Origin: Candidatus Saccharimonadota bacterium
GTDB taxonomy: Bacteria; Patescibacteriota; Saccharimonadia; Saccharimonadales; Saccharimonadaceae
Assembly (NCBI GenBank): GCA_017460625.1
Contig: JAFUAT010000012.1
Span: 1 to 54,909 of the forward strand
Length of the DNA: 54,909 bases
Direction: 5' to 3'
Both the position numbers and the translations under genes were made by a program. This document shows positions 35,963 to 45,028 of the stretch, one piece after another. Position 1 is the stretch's first letter, and every line of letters begins with the position of its first letter. The notes beneath the pieces were generated by a model. That model worked only from the letters and a program-made list of their open reading frames with translations, did no database searches and had not been told where the DNA came from.

Positions 35963-37114
35963 TTATTTTCGTTTTAAGACGACTAGGTTTTCGATATGGG
36001 GAGTGTGGGGGAAAAAATTAAAAGTTTTGACTTTTAGGATTTCGTATTTTTCTAATAAAATTGCCACGTCGCGGGCCTGTGTAATAGGATTACAAGAAAG
36101 ATAGATGATAGTTTCTGGAGTGACGTTTGTAAAATGTTCAACAAGAGAAGGAGAAAGCCCGGCGCGAGGCGGGTCAACGATGACGGTTTGGTCTGATTTA
36201 ATAAATTCTGGAACCTCTTCGGATTTTGCTAAAATCGGAGTGGCAAGATTACCACAGTTTCTCTGAAGCTCGGCGAAGGCAGATTTATCTACTTCGACCA
36301 GAGTTAAATGTTTGTCTCCTGCGACGGAAAGCCCAATAGTGCCGACGCCGGCGTAGAGATCAAGGACTTCGCCAGTAGTGATGTGTTTTTTGATTTCTAA
36401 TAAGGCAAGCTCATAAACTGGAAGATTGATTTGGAAAAATCCGTTTGGAGAATAGGAATAGGTCTTGCCTAAAATTTTATCTTCTAGGTTTTTAAAAACT
36501 GGGTGGGGTTTGTGGTTTTCAAAAAGTCCGCCAGAAACCTCGCCGTTTTGATTGCAACGAAGGAGAAGGGTTTGATATTTACGAGCTTCTTCGTGGCGGG
36601 CATTTAAATCGTCTATAATGCCTAGGGCTTTTTTAAATATTTCTGGACGCTCTAGGGAAGAACTTGTGATGGGGAGTTTTTTATGCGAGCCGCGCGCATG
36701 GAAGGCGGGATGAATCTTTTCGTCGCCATAATCGTAGTAGAGTGCATATTCCATTTTGTTGCGGTAGAAATATTCTTTACCATCGGTAACTATTTCTGGT
36801 GTTTTGATATTTATACCGTGTTCTCTAAACATTTCTACGACAAGTGCGGCTTTTTGCTGTAGTTCGTACTCAAAATCTAGGATTTGCCACGGGGAAGTAG
36901 AGAGAAAACAGGCGTTTTTTGGTTCGTTGCGAAAGGGGGAAGGGTCTTTAACTTCTAGAGCGACAGCTTCGAGATAGGATGATTTTTCTTTGGTCGTTTC
37001 AAAATTTACGACCGTTTCACCGGGAAGGGCGTTCCAAAAAAAGCACTTTTTGCCGTTTTTAGCTGTACCTAGGGCGAAGCCACCAGGGATAAATTTGTCG
37101 ACTTTTACTTCCAA
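35963..37114 (-). CDS. RumA/TrmA-family RNA (uracil-5-)-methyltransferase
   Basis: SAM-dependent m5U methyltransferase of tRNA or 23S rRNA (383 aa). The N-terminus resembles a TRAM domain (KVDKFIPGGFALGTAKNGKKCFFWNALPGETV). Then come NGFFQINLPVYELAL, SAM-binding VLDLYAGVGTIGLSV, TVIVDPPRAGLS and the catalytic cysteine in IIYLSCNPITQARDV, all in family order. The usual four-cysteine Fe-S pattern is not complete. The start is TTG at 37114, supported by AAAGGA 6 nt upstream; no ATG is nearby. It is a single gene divergent from the 729-aa membrane protein gene. Whether the target is U54 of tRNA or 23S rRNA cannot be decided. Confidence 0.9.
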   Translation of the reverse strand: MEVKVDKFIPGGFALGTAKNGKKCFFWNALPGETVVNFETTKEKSSYLEAVALEVKDPSPFRNEPKNACFLSTSPWQILDFEYELQQKAALVVEMFREHGINIKTPEIVTDGKEYFYRNKMEYALYYDYGDEKIHPAFHARGSHKKLPITSSSLERPEIFKKALGIIDDLNARHEEARKYQTLLLRCNQNGEVSGGLFENHKPHPVFKNLEDKILGKTYSYSPNGFFQINLPVYELALLEIKKHITTGEVLDLYAGVGTIGLSVAGDKHLTLVEVDKSAFAELQRNCGNLATPILAKSEEVPEFIKSDQTVIVDPPRAGLSPSLVEHFTNVTPETIIYLSCNPITQARDVAILLEKYEILKVKTFNFFPHTPHIENLVVLKRK

Positions 37115-37191
37115 GTTTAATCCTTTATTGGTAGCATTTATTATACCATCTATTTACGATAAAGGGAAGATGTTATATAATATAAATAATT

Positions 37192-39381
37192 ATGTCCGCA
37201 GAAGAAGCGCTTAGGGCAAGCGAAAGGTCAGCAGCTACAACTGGTCCAGACATGGAAAACCAGGTGTTTTCTCGTGTGAATGGAAAAACCTCTAATAATA
37301 AATACCAAATGGTTTTAAACGGTATTAAGAACCATAAATCTTTTGGAGCGCTGGGGTTAATTACACTGATTTTTATATTCTTGATTGTTTTGATTTCTTC
37401 TGGAAGTTTAATTCCGGCGGCTATACTAGAACGTTTGGTCGAGGCTACCGATGTACAATATGCTGATGCTGTAGAGAGCAAGCTGTTGGTTTTTCAACAG
37501 GCGCTTGAAACCGAGAGTGTACCAGAAAACACCGTGGCGCGACTTGAGCTAAATGAGATAAAGGTTGAAGGTTCGTCCATTGTTTTTGATGGTCAGGTGA
37601 TAGCGGCGGAAAATTTTATTGATGCGATACATGGAGATGCTAGGCTTTATAAAGCATTCAACAATGCAACTTATAATCGCGCAGCGTATTATTATGATGA
37701 ATCGGCTGAAGCGGTTTTTAAGAAGATTGGGACAAATCGGAATAATTACACCGCGAGTTCGTCTTTTGATGCAGTAATGAGTGGATTAGTGGGGGAAGGG
37801 AGCGATGTAAAAGTAAATAATGTAGGGTTGTTTGAAAGAGAAGACGAAGAAGGTAATAAATATACAGAATATGATACCGTGGGCGAAAATGCATCAAGTG
37901 GGGAAGGAGCTGAAGGATTTATTAGTAGGGTGGCAGAAAATAATCTTGCAGAAAATAGTTTCTCTGCGACATTAAACGCAACCGATGCTTTAAATACGGC
38001 GGATACGATTTCTAAGGAACAGAAATCCAGTATTTTCTTTATGGCTCTAATGGAAAATATTAGCAAGATGAAAGCTGGTCAGGGAAATAATGCTAAAATC
38101 AACGAGGCGATGAATTTTCTTTATAAGGAGCAAGATTCTAGCGTGCTTGATGTGGATTCGGGAGAAATGGTGACGGTGCATGGGAGTATGCTTGAAGCGC
38201 CAAGTTTGTATGCAATTTTAGCAGGAAGTAAAATTGATACGAGCAAGGTAAAGAATTACGCGTCGGATAGAATCCTTGGAACGATCGAAAATAAGATTGG
38301 TGTAGAGTCTATTGGAACAGAAGCAAAAACAGGAAATGTCACCTCTACGAGCAATAAAATTAAGGGCACAATTGGGAGATTTTTGCCTGAAATGGGTGAG
38401 ATGGCGGACGCTGGGGTTTTGGGTCTTGTTGCGCCAACAATTAATAGCTCGCTTGTTGATAATGGGTTTAATTCTATTGGGGGAATTTACGGGGGTGAAG
38501 TATTAGTAGAAGGGGCAGTAAATGTAGGGAAGGAGCTTGCTAAAGCGAGTGGGGCAACCGCTGGGGATGCGGGTGCGGTACTATCCTATTCTCGGGTAAG
38601 TGATAAAATTTTGGCACTAGATGCAGAAGTGGATAGGATGAATAGAAGCCCGTTTGATATTACTTCTAAAAACACCTTCCTTGGTTCTATCGTTTATAAG
38701 CTTGGTGTAAATATGCCAAATCAGCCGTTTCTTAAAATTATCGGAATTATGGCTAGCGGGATAATTCCTTCTACTCACGCAGAGGATGAGGGGACGAACT
38801 ATTTAAATAATTTTGGTAAGTGCGAGACCCTAAAATATATTGGCGCGGTTGGTTCTGCGCTCTGTTCGGAAATCGCTACTTTTGATACTTCTACTCTTAA
38901 TGACACTTTTCATGATGAAGGATTTTTGGCTTTCGTAGAAGAAAACACTACTCTTAGCGAGAATGGCTCTAGGACTATTAATAAAAACTCCAAGCTGGCT
39001 GATTTTATTAAATATAATGATGAGAGAATTACTCCGCTTGGAGTGATGGATGGTGGGATTTTGGAATCAATCAAACGCGGTTCTATTAAACTACCATTTG
39101 TTTCTAATATTATTGCAATGATAAAAACTTTTCTAGAATCTAGTGATGCGGACAAGAATTTGGCCACTGGTAAAAGTTTTGTAAATTCTAGTAGTAACCC
39201 GGATTGGGAGACGTATAAATATGCTCAAAGATACGTGTCACTTGCTAGAGCCACAGACGCGCTTCGACAGTATGATGGTGATGAGACAGCTTATAATAGC
39301 TTAAAGGGATTTGAAGGTTCTGAGAACCCAGTAGTGGCATTTATAAGAGATTATTATCAAGATATTGCTTCTTCTAATTAA
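37192..39381 (+). CDS. large membrane-anchored protein of unknown function (729 aa)
   Basis: A ~45-residue cytoplasmic N-terminus is followed by one strong membrane segment (ALGLITLIFIFLIVLISSGSLIPAAIL) and a ~650-residue exported part rich in Asn/Ser/Asp/Ala. The middle has a Gly/Ala-rich region (GVLGLVAPTINSSLVDNGFNSIGGIYGGEVLVEGAVNVGKEL) and SPFDITSKNTFLGSIVYKLGVNMPNQPFLKIIGIMASGIIP, which might be membrane-embedded. No catalytic motif. Saccharibacteria carry large surface proteins near type IV pilus or secretion genes, and a secretion or attachment role is possible but unproven. TATAAT stands 10 nt before the ATG. It converges on recF with a 4-bp overlap, where gyrB often lies in other genomes. 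Confidence 0.7.
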   Translation: MSAEEALRASERSAATTGPDMENQVFSRVNGKTSNNKYQMVLNGIKNHKSFGALGLITLIFIFLIVLISSGSLIPAAILERLVEATDVQYADAVESKLLVFQQALETESVPENTVARLELNEIKVEGSSIVFDGQVIAAENFIDAIHGDARLYKAFNNATYNRAAYYYDESAEAVFKKIGTNRNNYTASSSFDAVMSGLVGEGSDVKVNNVGLFEREDEEGNKYTEYDTVGENASSGEGAEGFISRVAENNLAENSFSATLNATDALNTADTISKEQKSSIFFMALMENISKMKAGQGNNAKINEAMNFLYKEQDSSVLDVDSGEMVTVHGSMLEAPSLYAILAGSKIDTSKVKNYASDRILGTIENKIGVESIGTEAKTGNVTSTSNKIKGTIGRFLPEMGEMADAGVLGLVAPTINSSLVDNGFNSIGGIYGGEVLVEGAVNVGKELAKASGATAGDAGAVLSYSRVSDKILALDAEVDRMNRSPFDITSKNTFLGSIVYKLGVNMPNQPFLKIIGIMASGIIPSTHAEDEGTNYLNNFGKCETLKYIGAVGSALCSEIATFDTSTLNDTFHDEGFLAFVEENTTLSENGSRTINKNSKLADFIKYNDERITPLGVMDGGILESIKRGSIKLPFVSNIIAMIKTFLESSDADKNLATGKSFVNSSSNPDWETYKYAQRYVSLARATDALRQYDGDETAYNSLKGFEGSENPVVAFIRDYYQDIASSN

Positions 39382-40388
39382 TCTTTTGTGGTAAATTTTT
39401 CTACACTTGTAATAATTACTTGGTGGTTTTTAAAATTATTAATCAGCGCGGCGCGACGTTCGTTGTCTAACTCTGAAAATACATCATCTAGTAGAATGAT
39501 TGGAGCTTTTTTTAATTTAAATTTTATAATGGCAGCTTCAATAAATTTAATCGCTAGGATAATTGAACGGGTTTCACCACGAGAAGCAGAACCATCTGCT
39601 AGTTTTTGATTAAAAATGAACTCAAAATCGTCTTTATGGACTCCGAAACTAGTGTGTCCGATAATTTTATCTTTTTCATAGTTTTGCTCTAAAATACTAA
39701 GATACTGGTTTTCAGTGATATTTTCTTGGAGCTCGGTTTGATAATTTAACTCTACTTCGTCTTGATTGTCTGCGATAGAACGGTAGGTAGTTGTTAGAGA
39801 ATTATTTATAATTGAAATGTATTCTCTTCTAACTTTACTAATTAGAGCACCGTTTTTGGCGAGTAAAATATTCCAGGGGAAGATAGTAGTAGGATTTACG
39901 AAATTTTCTTTTAATAATTTGTTTCTTTGAGATAAAGCCTTTTCGTATTTACTAAGAGCAGATGCGTATACCGGGTTTAGTATACAAAAGAAACGATCAA
40001 AATATTTACGTCGGCTAGATGGCGAGCCACTAATAAGATTTAGATCGCTTGGAAGAAATAAAATGATTGGATATCTTTGTTTTGAAGGAAGACGAGATGT
40101 TTTTTTATCCATTACTTCGAACGATTTTTTCTTTTGATTGTAGGTTGCGATGATCTTTTCTCCGTTGTCATATCTTAGTTCAATACGATAAAATTCGGCG
40201 TCTCTTTTTATGATGTCTGGGTCGGTGGCGCGAAAACTTTTTCCTTGAGTCAAAATATAGATGGCCTCTAGGACTGAAGTTTTACCACAGCCATTTTCGC
40301 CTAGAATAAGAGTAGTGGTGGGGTTACATTCTAGGTTGTATTTTGTATGGTTTCGGAAGTTTGTTAGAGAAATTGATTTAATTAACAT
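39378..40388 (-). CDS. recF: DNA replication and repair protein RecF
   Basis: SMC-like ATPase that loads RecA at gaps with RecO/RecR. Walker A is GENGCGKTSVLEAIYILTQGKSFRATD near residue 30, preceded by ISLTNFRNH, the RecF opening. LILFLPSDLNLISGSPSSRRKYFDRF, the signature DGSASRGETRSIILAIKFIEA and Walker B PIILLDDVFSELDNERR complete the pattern. At 336 aa it is slightly short. It follows dnaN by one base in the conserved dnaA-dnaN-recF order, so it is probably co-transcribed and coupled. Confidence 0.95.
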   Translation of the reverse strand: MLIKSISLTNFRNHTKYNLECNPTTTLILGENGCGKTSVLEAIYILTQGKSFRATDPDIIKRDAEFYRIELRYDNGEKIIATYNQKKKSFEVMDKKTSRLPSKQRYPIILFLPSDLNLISGSPSSRRKYFDRFFCILNPVYASALSKYEKALSQRNKLLKENFVNPTTIFPWNILLAKNGALISKVRREYISIINNSLTTTYRSIADNQDEVELNYQTELQENITENQYLSILEQNYEKDKIIGHTSFGVHKDDFEFIFNQKLADGSASRGETRSIILAIKFIEAAIIKFKLKKAPIILLDDVFSELDNERRAALINNFKNHQVIITSVEKFTTKD

Positions 40389-40389
40389 T

Positions 40390-41514
40390 TTAAGAATCTA
40401 GTGGCATTAGAATATAAACATAGTCGTCTGAGTTTTGTTTTTTAATAACCATTGGAGCGGAAATATTTGTATTTTTATCAATTCCAGTAGAGAAGGCGAT
40501 ATGGATTTTTTCACTATCTACTACGCTTAGTGCGTCGATGAAGTATTTGGAAGTAATGGTGATTTTTCCTTCATTATCTACTTTAGTGTTTATTATGGAG
40601 TCGTTTTCACCAAATTCGTTTGCGATAGCATGAATAGAGAAGGTGTCTGGGGTTTTAGTCTCACAGGTGATGGCGTCGTTAGCCCCGTGGCGAGCAAAAA
40701 GACTGGCTAGCTTCGCAATACGAAGAAGTTCATCTCGCTCTGCTATAATGTTTATTTCGGAAGTTTTTGGAATAAGACTGTCGATGTTTGGGTATTCTGC
40801 GTCGATTAGTTTAGAAATAATCTCAATTTCACCTAGGCGGAAGCGGACGAGATCTTCATTGAAGGAGATTTCAATTTCGTCCATTTCGTCATTAATACTT
40901 CTTAATACTTCTTGTAAAGTGTTCGCAGGGATGGTGACTTTGATTTCACTCTTAACATTATCCACCATTTTCTTTTTAGCTACTCTATATCCATCAGTTG
41001 CTACAATATAAAGAGATTTATCATTTGTATAAAAATGCACACCTGTAAGGGCTGGACGATTAAAATCGTTGCTACTTGCAATGATTACTTGATTAATACC
41101 GTTTTTAAATTCTTCTACGTCCATAGAAAAGGCAACGGCGGACTTTTCGTCAATTTCTGGGAGTTCTGGGAAGTCATCTGCTAGGGACCCATTAATGGTG
41201 GAAGAGTATTTGTCTGCCACTACGGTAACCTTTGTATCTTTTGATGATACTTTTACTTGAGTGGATTTTGGGAGATTAGAAATAAATTCGGTAAGAAGTT
41301 TAGCTGGCAAAGTAATAACACCATCTTTAGAACTGGAAACGGGGAGAAAATCTATAATGGCCATATCTAGATTAGTTGTAATTAAAGAGACTTTTTTGTC
41401 TTTAACTTTTATTAAGACGTTATTTAATACTGGGAGAGTTACTTTTCCTGCTGCAATGCGACTTACATTACTAAGAGCACGTGAGAGTTTGTCACTAATG
41501 ACTTCTATTTCCAT
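40390..41514 (-). CDS. dnaN: DNA polymerase III sliding clamp (beta subunit)
   Basis: Ring-shaped processivity clamp. The 374-aa protein shows the three-domain beta-clamp pattern: LSRALSNVSRIAAGKVTLPVLNNVLIKVKDKKVSLITTNLDMAI (domain 1), FKNGINQVIIASSNDFNRPALTGVHFYTNDKSLYIVATDGYRVA (domain 2) and the C-terminal PMVIKKQNSDDYVYILMPLDS (domain 3, in place of the usual PVLIxxxxxxxxYVLMPMRL). AAAGGA stands before the ATG. It lies between dnaA and recF; the 251-bp dnaA-dnaN gap holds DnaA boxes. Confidence 0.96.
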   Translation of the reverse strand: MEIEVISDKLSRALSNVSRIAAGKVTLPVLNNVLIKVKDKKVSLITTNLDMAIIDFLPVSSSKDGVITLPAKLLTEFISNLPKSTQVKVSSKDTKVTVVADKYSSTINGSLADDFPELPEIDEKSAVAFSMDVEEFKNGINQVIIASSNDFNRPALTGVHFYTNDKSLYIVATDGYRVAKKKMVDNVKSEIKVTIPANTLQEVLRSINDEMDEIEISFNEDLVRFRLGEIEIISKLIDAEYPNIDSLIPKTSEINIIAERDELLRIAKLASLFARHGANDAITCETKTPDTFSIHAIANEFGENDSIINTKVDNEGKITITSKYFIDALSVVDSEKIHIAFSTGIDKNTNISAPMVIKKQNSDDYVYILMPLDS

Positions 41515-41515
41515 T

Positions 41516-41765
41516 TTAGTCCTTTCTATTATTAATATTATTATATATATAGTTGTAGTGGTAGTAAGGCTTGTGAAAATGTGTAAAAGTATTGATTAAA
41601 ACAGTGGAGAAATGAGTGTGTAAAAGTAGGTGTGAAAAATGGTGAAATAGATGTTCAAAACGCAAAGTTTTACACTGAACAATTTTGTTTTTAAAGTTGT
41701 TCACAAAAATATACACTGGATTTTCGCACTGATTTACACATAGATTTGCACAAGAAATACACATA
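41516..41765. other. oriC part 1: DnaA-box cluster between dnaA and dnaN
   Basis: An AT-rich run (41528-41552) lies next to several DnaA-box-like sequences: TGTGAAAAT (41572-41580), TGTGTAAAA (41580-41588 and 41617-41625), TGTGAAAAA (41631-41639), TTTTACACT (41668-41676), GTTCACAAA (about 41698-41706) and TTTACACAT (about 41733). These are variants of TTWTNCACA in both orientations. The AT-rich run is a plausible unwinding element. Confidence 0.7.
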
Positions 41766-43124
41766 TCATTCATAAATACTTTCCTTAATTGAAGCGATTT
41801 GATCTCTCAAGACGAAGTTTAGTTTTAAATCGTTCTGGATTTTTTTAATGCCGTGCATAACGGTGCTATGATCTTTTACGCCGACTTCAGTGGCGATCTT
41901 GGTAGTACTTAGAGACAATTCTTCTTGGAGAAGATACATAGCTACCTGACGAGCGTTTTTAATATTGGCGACACGAGATTTGCTTTTTAGTTCTGCGGTG
42001 GATAGTTGGTAATATTTAGCTACGCGATCTACGATGCGCTTAGGGGAAGTAGGACGGAGTTTATCGACATGGGACACTTTAACAGAACCGTTATTAATAA
42101 GTTGTAAAGGGGTAAGCCCACGAACATCTGACATTAAGAGAATGGTGGATAATTCGCCTTCCAAATCTCTAATATTTGTGTTGATGTTTTCGGCGATATA
42201 TTCGATGGCTTCGTCTTCTATTTCGGCGCCGATTAAATCTGCTTTGGAACGAAGAATGGCACATTTGTCCTCAAATTTAGGGAGTTGAAGATCAAAAGCG
42301 CCGGCCCAGGTGAGACGATTAGCTAAGCGTTCGTCTACGGATTTAATCTGGCTAGGAAGACGGTCGGATGTAACGATGATTTGTTTATCTAGTTGGTGAA
42401 GGTTGTTAAAAATATTAAAGAATTCCTCTTGGGATTTCTCCTTATTAACAATAAGTTGAAAATCGTCAATTATTAGAACATCTATAGAACGAAATTTATT
42501 ATTGAAATCTTTGCCTTTTTTCTTGAGAACGGAATCTACGAAATCTGCGTAAAAATCGGAAACAGGGGTGTAAAAAACTTTAAGGTTGGGGTGTTTTTTG
42601 AGAATTTCATTGCCAATTGCTTGAACTAGGTGAGTTTTTCCTAGGCCGGAACCACCATACAAAAAGAAAGGATTATAATTGGTGCCAGGGTTATCGATGA
42701 TATTTCTAGCGGCGGCAACAGCGAGATCATTATTGGAGCCGACAACGAAATTGTCTAGAGTGTATTTGCTGTTTAGACCTGTAGTAAAACTCTTGGTTGA
42801 TTTAAGGGTGGATTTAACGGTGGATAGACGTTCTTTTAGTTTGGTTGGTTCGGTAATTTCATGAGGTCGGACTTTGGATTTGCTTTTGGTTTGGATTTCA
42901 AAATCTATATCTTTAATTTCTACGCCGTTGTTTTTTAAAGCTTCGGTGATGACGTCTAAAAATTTAGAGCGGAGCTGTTTTATGAAGAATGAATTTTTAA
43001 CGCCGATAACAATGTGACCACCTTCGGTAGATAGTAGGGAAGTGTCTTGGAACCAAGTAGAAAAATTACCAGAAGAAATTTTTTGCTCAATCTCAGCTAG
43101 GGTGTTTTCCCACACGTTGTACAC
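41766..43124 (-). CDS. dnaA: chromosomal replication initiator DnaA
   Basis: AAA+ initiator (452 aa). Domain I: WENTLAEIEQKISSGNFSTWFQDTSLL. The domain II linker is short. Domain III starts at KYTLDNFVVGSNNDLAVAAARNI with Walker A FLYGGSGLGKTHL, Walker B DVLIIDDFQLI and sensor IVTSDRLPSQI. Domain IV contains the DnaA-box-binding signature KDHSTVMHGIKKIQ. The start is GTG at 43124 with AAAGGAGG 5 nt upstream. Its promoter has an extended TGCTACAAT box (43148-43153), and a TTTTCCACA box (43170-43178) sits at the -35 position, so DnaA probably controls its own gene. Confidence 0.97.
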   Translation of the reverse strand: MYNVWENTLAEIEQKISSGNFSTWFQDTSLLSTEGGHIVIGVKNSFFIKQLRSKFLDVITEALKNNGVEIKDIDFEIQTKSKSKVRPHEITEPTKLKERLSTVKSTLKSTKSFTTGLNSKYTLDNFVVGSNNDLAVAAARNIIDNPGTNYNPFFLYGGSGLGKTHLVQAIGNEILKKHPNLKVFYTPVSDFYADFVDSVLKKKGKDFNNKFRSIDVLIIDDFQLIVNKEKSQEEFFNIFNNLHQLDKQIIVTSDRLPSQIKSVDERLANRLTWAGAFDLQLPKFEDKCAILRSKADLIGAEIEDEAIEYIAENINTNIRDLEGELSTILLMSDVRGLTPLQLINNGSVKVSHVDKLRPTSPKRIVDRVAKYYQLSTAELKSKSRVANIKNARQVAMYLLQEELSLSTTKIATEVGVKDHSTVMHGIKKIQNDLKLNFVLRDQIASIKESIYE

Positions 43125-43139
43125 TTTGACCTCCTTTAT

Positions 43140-43312
43140 TTAAGTTAATTGTAGCATTTTTTGGGAAAGTTTTCCACAGGTTTTTGAGTAAAAATTAAAT
43201 GTTTTATAATATGTAAAAATTTTGACAGGGGTGGAGATTTGCACATGTAGACGAGAATCCCTAAAAGGATTGTGGAAAAGTCTTTGAAAAATGTGGAAAA
43301 GTGTGCTATACT
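43140..43312. promoter_or_regulatory. oriC part 2: DnaA boxes and divergent promoters of dnaA and rpmH
   Basis: Consensus TTTTCCACA boxes occur at 43170-43178 (plus) and as TGTGGAAAA at 43271-43279 and 43292-43300. The rpmH promoter is TTGAAA (43284-43289), 17 bp, TGC-TATACT (43307-43312), and the third DnaA box lies exactly between its -35 and -10. The dnaA promoter -10 is at 43148-43153 on the minus strand. The gene switch from leftward to rightward here supports a bidirectional origin. Confidence 0.8.
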
Positions 43313-43352
43313 ATAACAAGAATTTGCAAAATAATAAAATATAGGAAAAATT

Positions 43353-43490
43353 ATGCCAAAGAGAACCTATCAACCACATAAGAGACAGCGTAAAGCTGAG
43401 CATGGTTTTATGAAAAGAAATGCTAGTGTGAATGGGCGAAAAGTATTGAAGAGACGCCGCATTAAAGGACGTGCTAAATTAGCTATATAG
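43353..43490 (+). CDS. rpmH: 50S ribosomal protein L34
   Basis: A 45-aa basic protein reading [45 protein letters not shown], a full match to the L34 family (RTYQPxxxxRxxxHGFxxRMxTxxGRxVLxxRRxKGRxxL). The transcript begins about 35 nt upstream at the promoter overlapping a DnaA box, and AGGAAAA precedes the ATG. It heads the conserved rpmH-rnpA-yidC-jag series. Confidence 0.96.
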   Translation: MPKRTYQPHKRQRKAEHGFMKRNASVNGRKVLKRRRIKGRAKLAI

Positions 43491-43493
43491 ATA

Positions 43494-43499
43494 TATAAT
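43494..43499 (+). promoter_or_regulatory. -10 box with leaderless spacing (rnpA)
   Basis: TATAAT, 6 nt before the ATG at 43506, directly after the rpmH stop codon. The region is a run of TA repeats, so the match is partly compositional. Confidence 0.45.
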
Positions 43500-43505
43500 A
43501 TATAT

Positions 43506-43850
43506 ATGCTAGCGAAAAAATACCGATTTCATTCGCGTGGGGGAGTGAAATATGTATATCAGAAAGGAAAAACTATAAGAAGAGGAAAAGCTTCTTTAGT
43601 TTTTTGCGATAATACCAAGGGTTTTACTAGAGTAGCTGTAGTGGTCTCAAAGAAAGTAATGAAAACCGCTGTAGGGAGAAACCGGATTAGGCGGCGTGTA
43701 TACGAAGTAATTCGGAAAAACCTAGAGCTCTTACCGAAGAAACGAGATTATATTTTTGTGATCTATTCTAAGGAAATTGGGATAATGCCGAGCTCTGAAC
43801 TTGAGAAACTTTTAGGTGAACTAGTACAAGATACAAAAAGTATGTTATAA
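43506..43850 (+). CDS. rnpA: ribonuclease P protein component
   Basis: Protein subunit that helps RNase P RNA bind and cleave pre-tRNA 5' leaders. The 114-aa sequence has the RNPA layout: FHSRGGVKYVYQKGKTIRRGKASLVF (N-terminal strand), RVAVVVSKKVMKTAVGRNRIRRRVYEVIRKN with the RNR motif (GRNRIRRR), and RDYIFVIYSKE. It lies 15 bp after rpmH. No ribosome site is seen; a possible leaderless -10 box directly precedes it. Confidence 0.93.
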   Translation: MLAKKYRFHSRGGVKYVYQKGKTIRRGKASLVFCDNTKGFTRVAVVVSKKVMKTAVGRNRIRRRVYEVIRKNLELLPKKRDYIFVIYSKEIGIMPSSELEKLLGELVQDTKSML

Positions 43851-43851
43851 T
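43846..43851 (+). promoter_or_regulatory. -10 box with leaderless spacing (yidC)
   Basis: TATAAT overlapping the rnpA stop codon, 7 nt before the ATG at 43859. Confidence 0.5.
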
Positions 43852-43858
43852 TGACGTA

Positions 43859-45028
43859 ATGGATAAGAAGAGTGTGAAAAAATATATTATCTTTGTTTTG
43901 GTAATATTGTTTATTGTTGGTTCAATAGTGGCCGGTAATATTAGAGGATATTTCGGAGCGTTTGCGCTTCTTGATATAATAATCGTTCAACCAATTGTAA
44001 ACATCCAGTTTATGATCTTTAACTTGGTGCATGACTTTGGTTTGGCGATTGTGATACTAGCTATTTTGGTGAAACTATTTATGTGGCCGCTTTCTAAGAG
44101 ACAACTAATGCAAACGCGATTGATGCAAAAGATTCAACCAGAGCTTACAAAGATACGAAAGAACTGTAATGGAAATAAACAGTTGGAATCTCTTCAAACA
44201 ATGGATCTGTATAAGAGATATAATGTAAAACCCTTTGCATCATTATTAGTATTATTTATACAGTTGCCGATATTTATCGCGGTGTTCTCGGCGATTAGAG
44301 TGATTGCTACGCCGCTTCCGAATGATAACTTATCAAACAGAGCATATAGTTTTGTGGCGTATGAAGGTTCAGAGATTGCAAACTTGAAGGAGAAACAGGC
44401 GGAGTACTTAGAAGATTTGAGTAATAATGATATTCCAGCTGAAGAGAAGCGGGCTTATGATTTTCATCCAATGTTGTTTAATTCGATTGATATGACGGCG
44501 AAAGCAAGTGATGTGATTAATCCAGCAAGATTCTCTTGGAGTGCGGTCTTTATGTTGGTAATATCGATTGCTGCGGCTCTGGCACAATATTTTGCGACAA
44601 AACAACAAACAGCATCTAATAAGAGTATAAAGCGGAAAAAATTCCGTGAGATTCTAGCCGAGGCAAAAGCTGGTAAGGAGGTGGATGATAGTGATATCAG
44701 TAGTATGACTACTGGCCAAATGTCTGCAATGATGCCTATAATGATGTTTTTGATTATGTTTAATTTGCATGGTGCTTTGGCATTCTATTATTTCTTGTCT
44801 AACATCTTTACGATTTTGCAGCAAAAAATAATCTTTAATAAGGTAAGAGATGAATTAGATGATAATACTGACAAAGCAATTTTGAAGGAACTTAAAAAGT
44901 CTGAAAAAGGGCAGAAAATTGCAAAGGGGGCTAAACTTAAGGAAGCAGAGGTGGTGGAAAATAAAAAGACAGGAACAAAAATTACTAGAATCTCCGCAAA
45001 GGATAATAAAAAGAAAAGGAGAAAGTAA
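43859..45028 (+). CDS. yidC: membrane protein insertase YidC/Oxa1
   Basis: Inserts and folds membrane proteins with or without SecYEG. The 389-aa protein has an N-terminal membrane helix, LLDIIIVQPIVNIQFMIFNLVHDFGLAIVILAILVKLFMWPLSKRQLMQTRLMQKIQPELTKIRK (helix 1 and cytoplasmic helical hairpin), PFASLLVLFIQLPIFIAVFSAI, then later helices (MMPIMMFLIMFNLHGALAFYYFLSNIFTILQQ). The region between the middle helices is long and acidic. A basic Lys-rich C-tail (KKTGTKITRISAKDNKKKRRK) may bind ribosomes. It ends overlapping jag by one base. Confidence 0.95.
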   Translation: MDKKSVKKYIIFVLVILFIVGSIVAGNIRGYFGAFALLDIIIVQPIVNIQFMIFNLVHDFGLAIVILAILVKLFMWPLSKRQLMQTRLMQKIQPELTKIRKNCNGNKQLESLQTMDLYKRYNVKPFASLLVLFIQLPIFIAVFSAIRVIATPLPNDNLSNRAYSFVAYEGSEIANLKEKQAEYLEDLSNNDIPAEEKRAYDFHPMLFNSIDMTAKASDVINPARFSWSAVFMLVISIAAALAQYFATKQQTASNKSIKRKKFREILAEAKAGKEVDDSDISSMTTGQMSAMMPIMMFLIMFNLHGALAFYYFLSNIFTILQQKIIFNKVRDELDDNTDKAILKELKKSEKGQKIAKGAKLKEAEVVENKKTGTKITRISAKDNKKKRRK

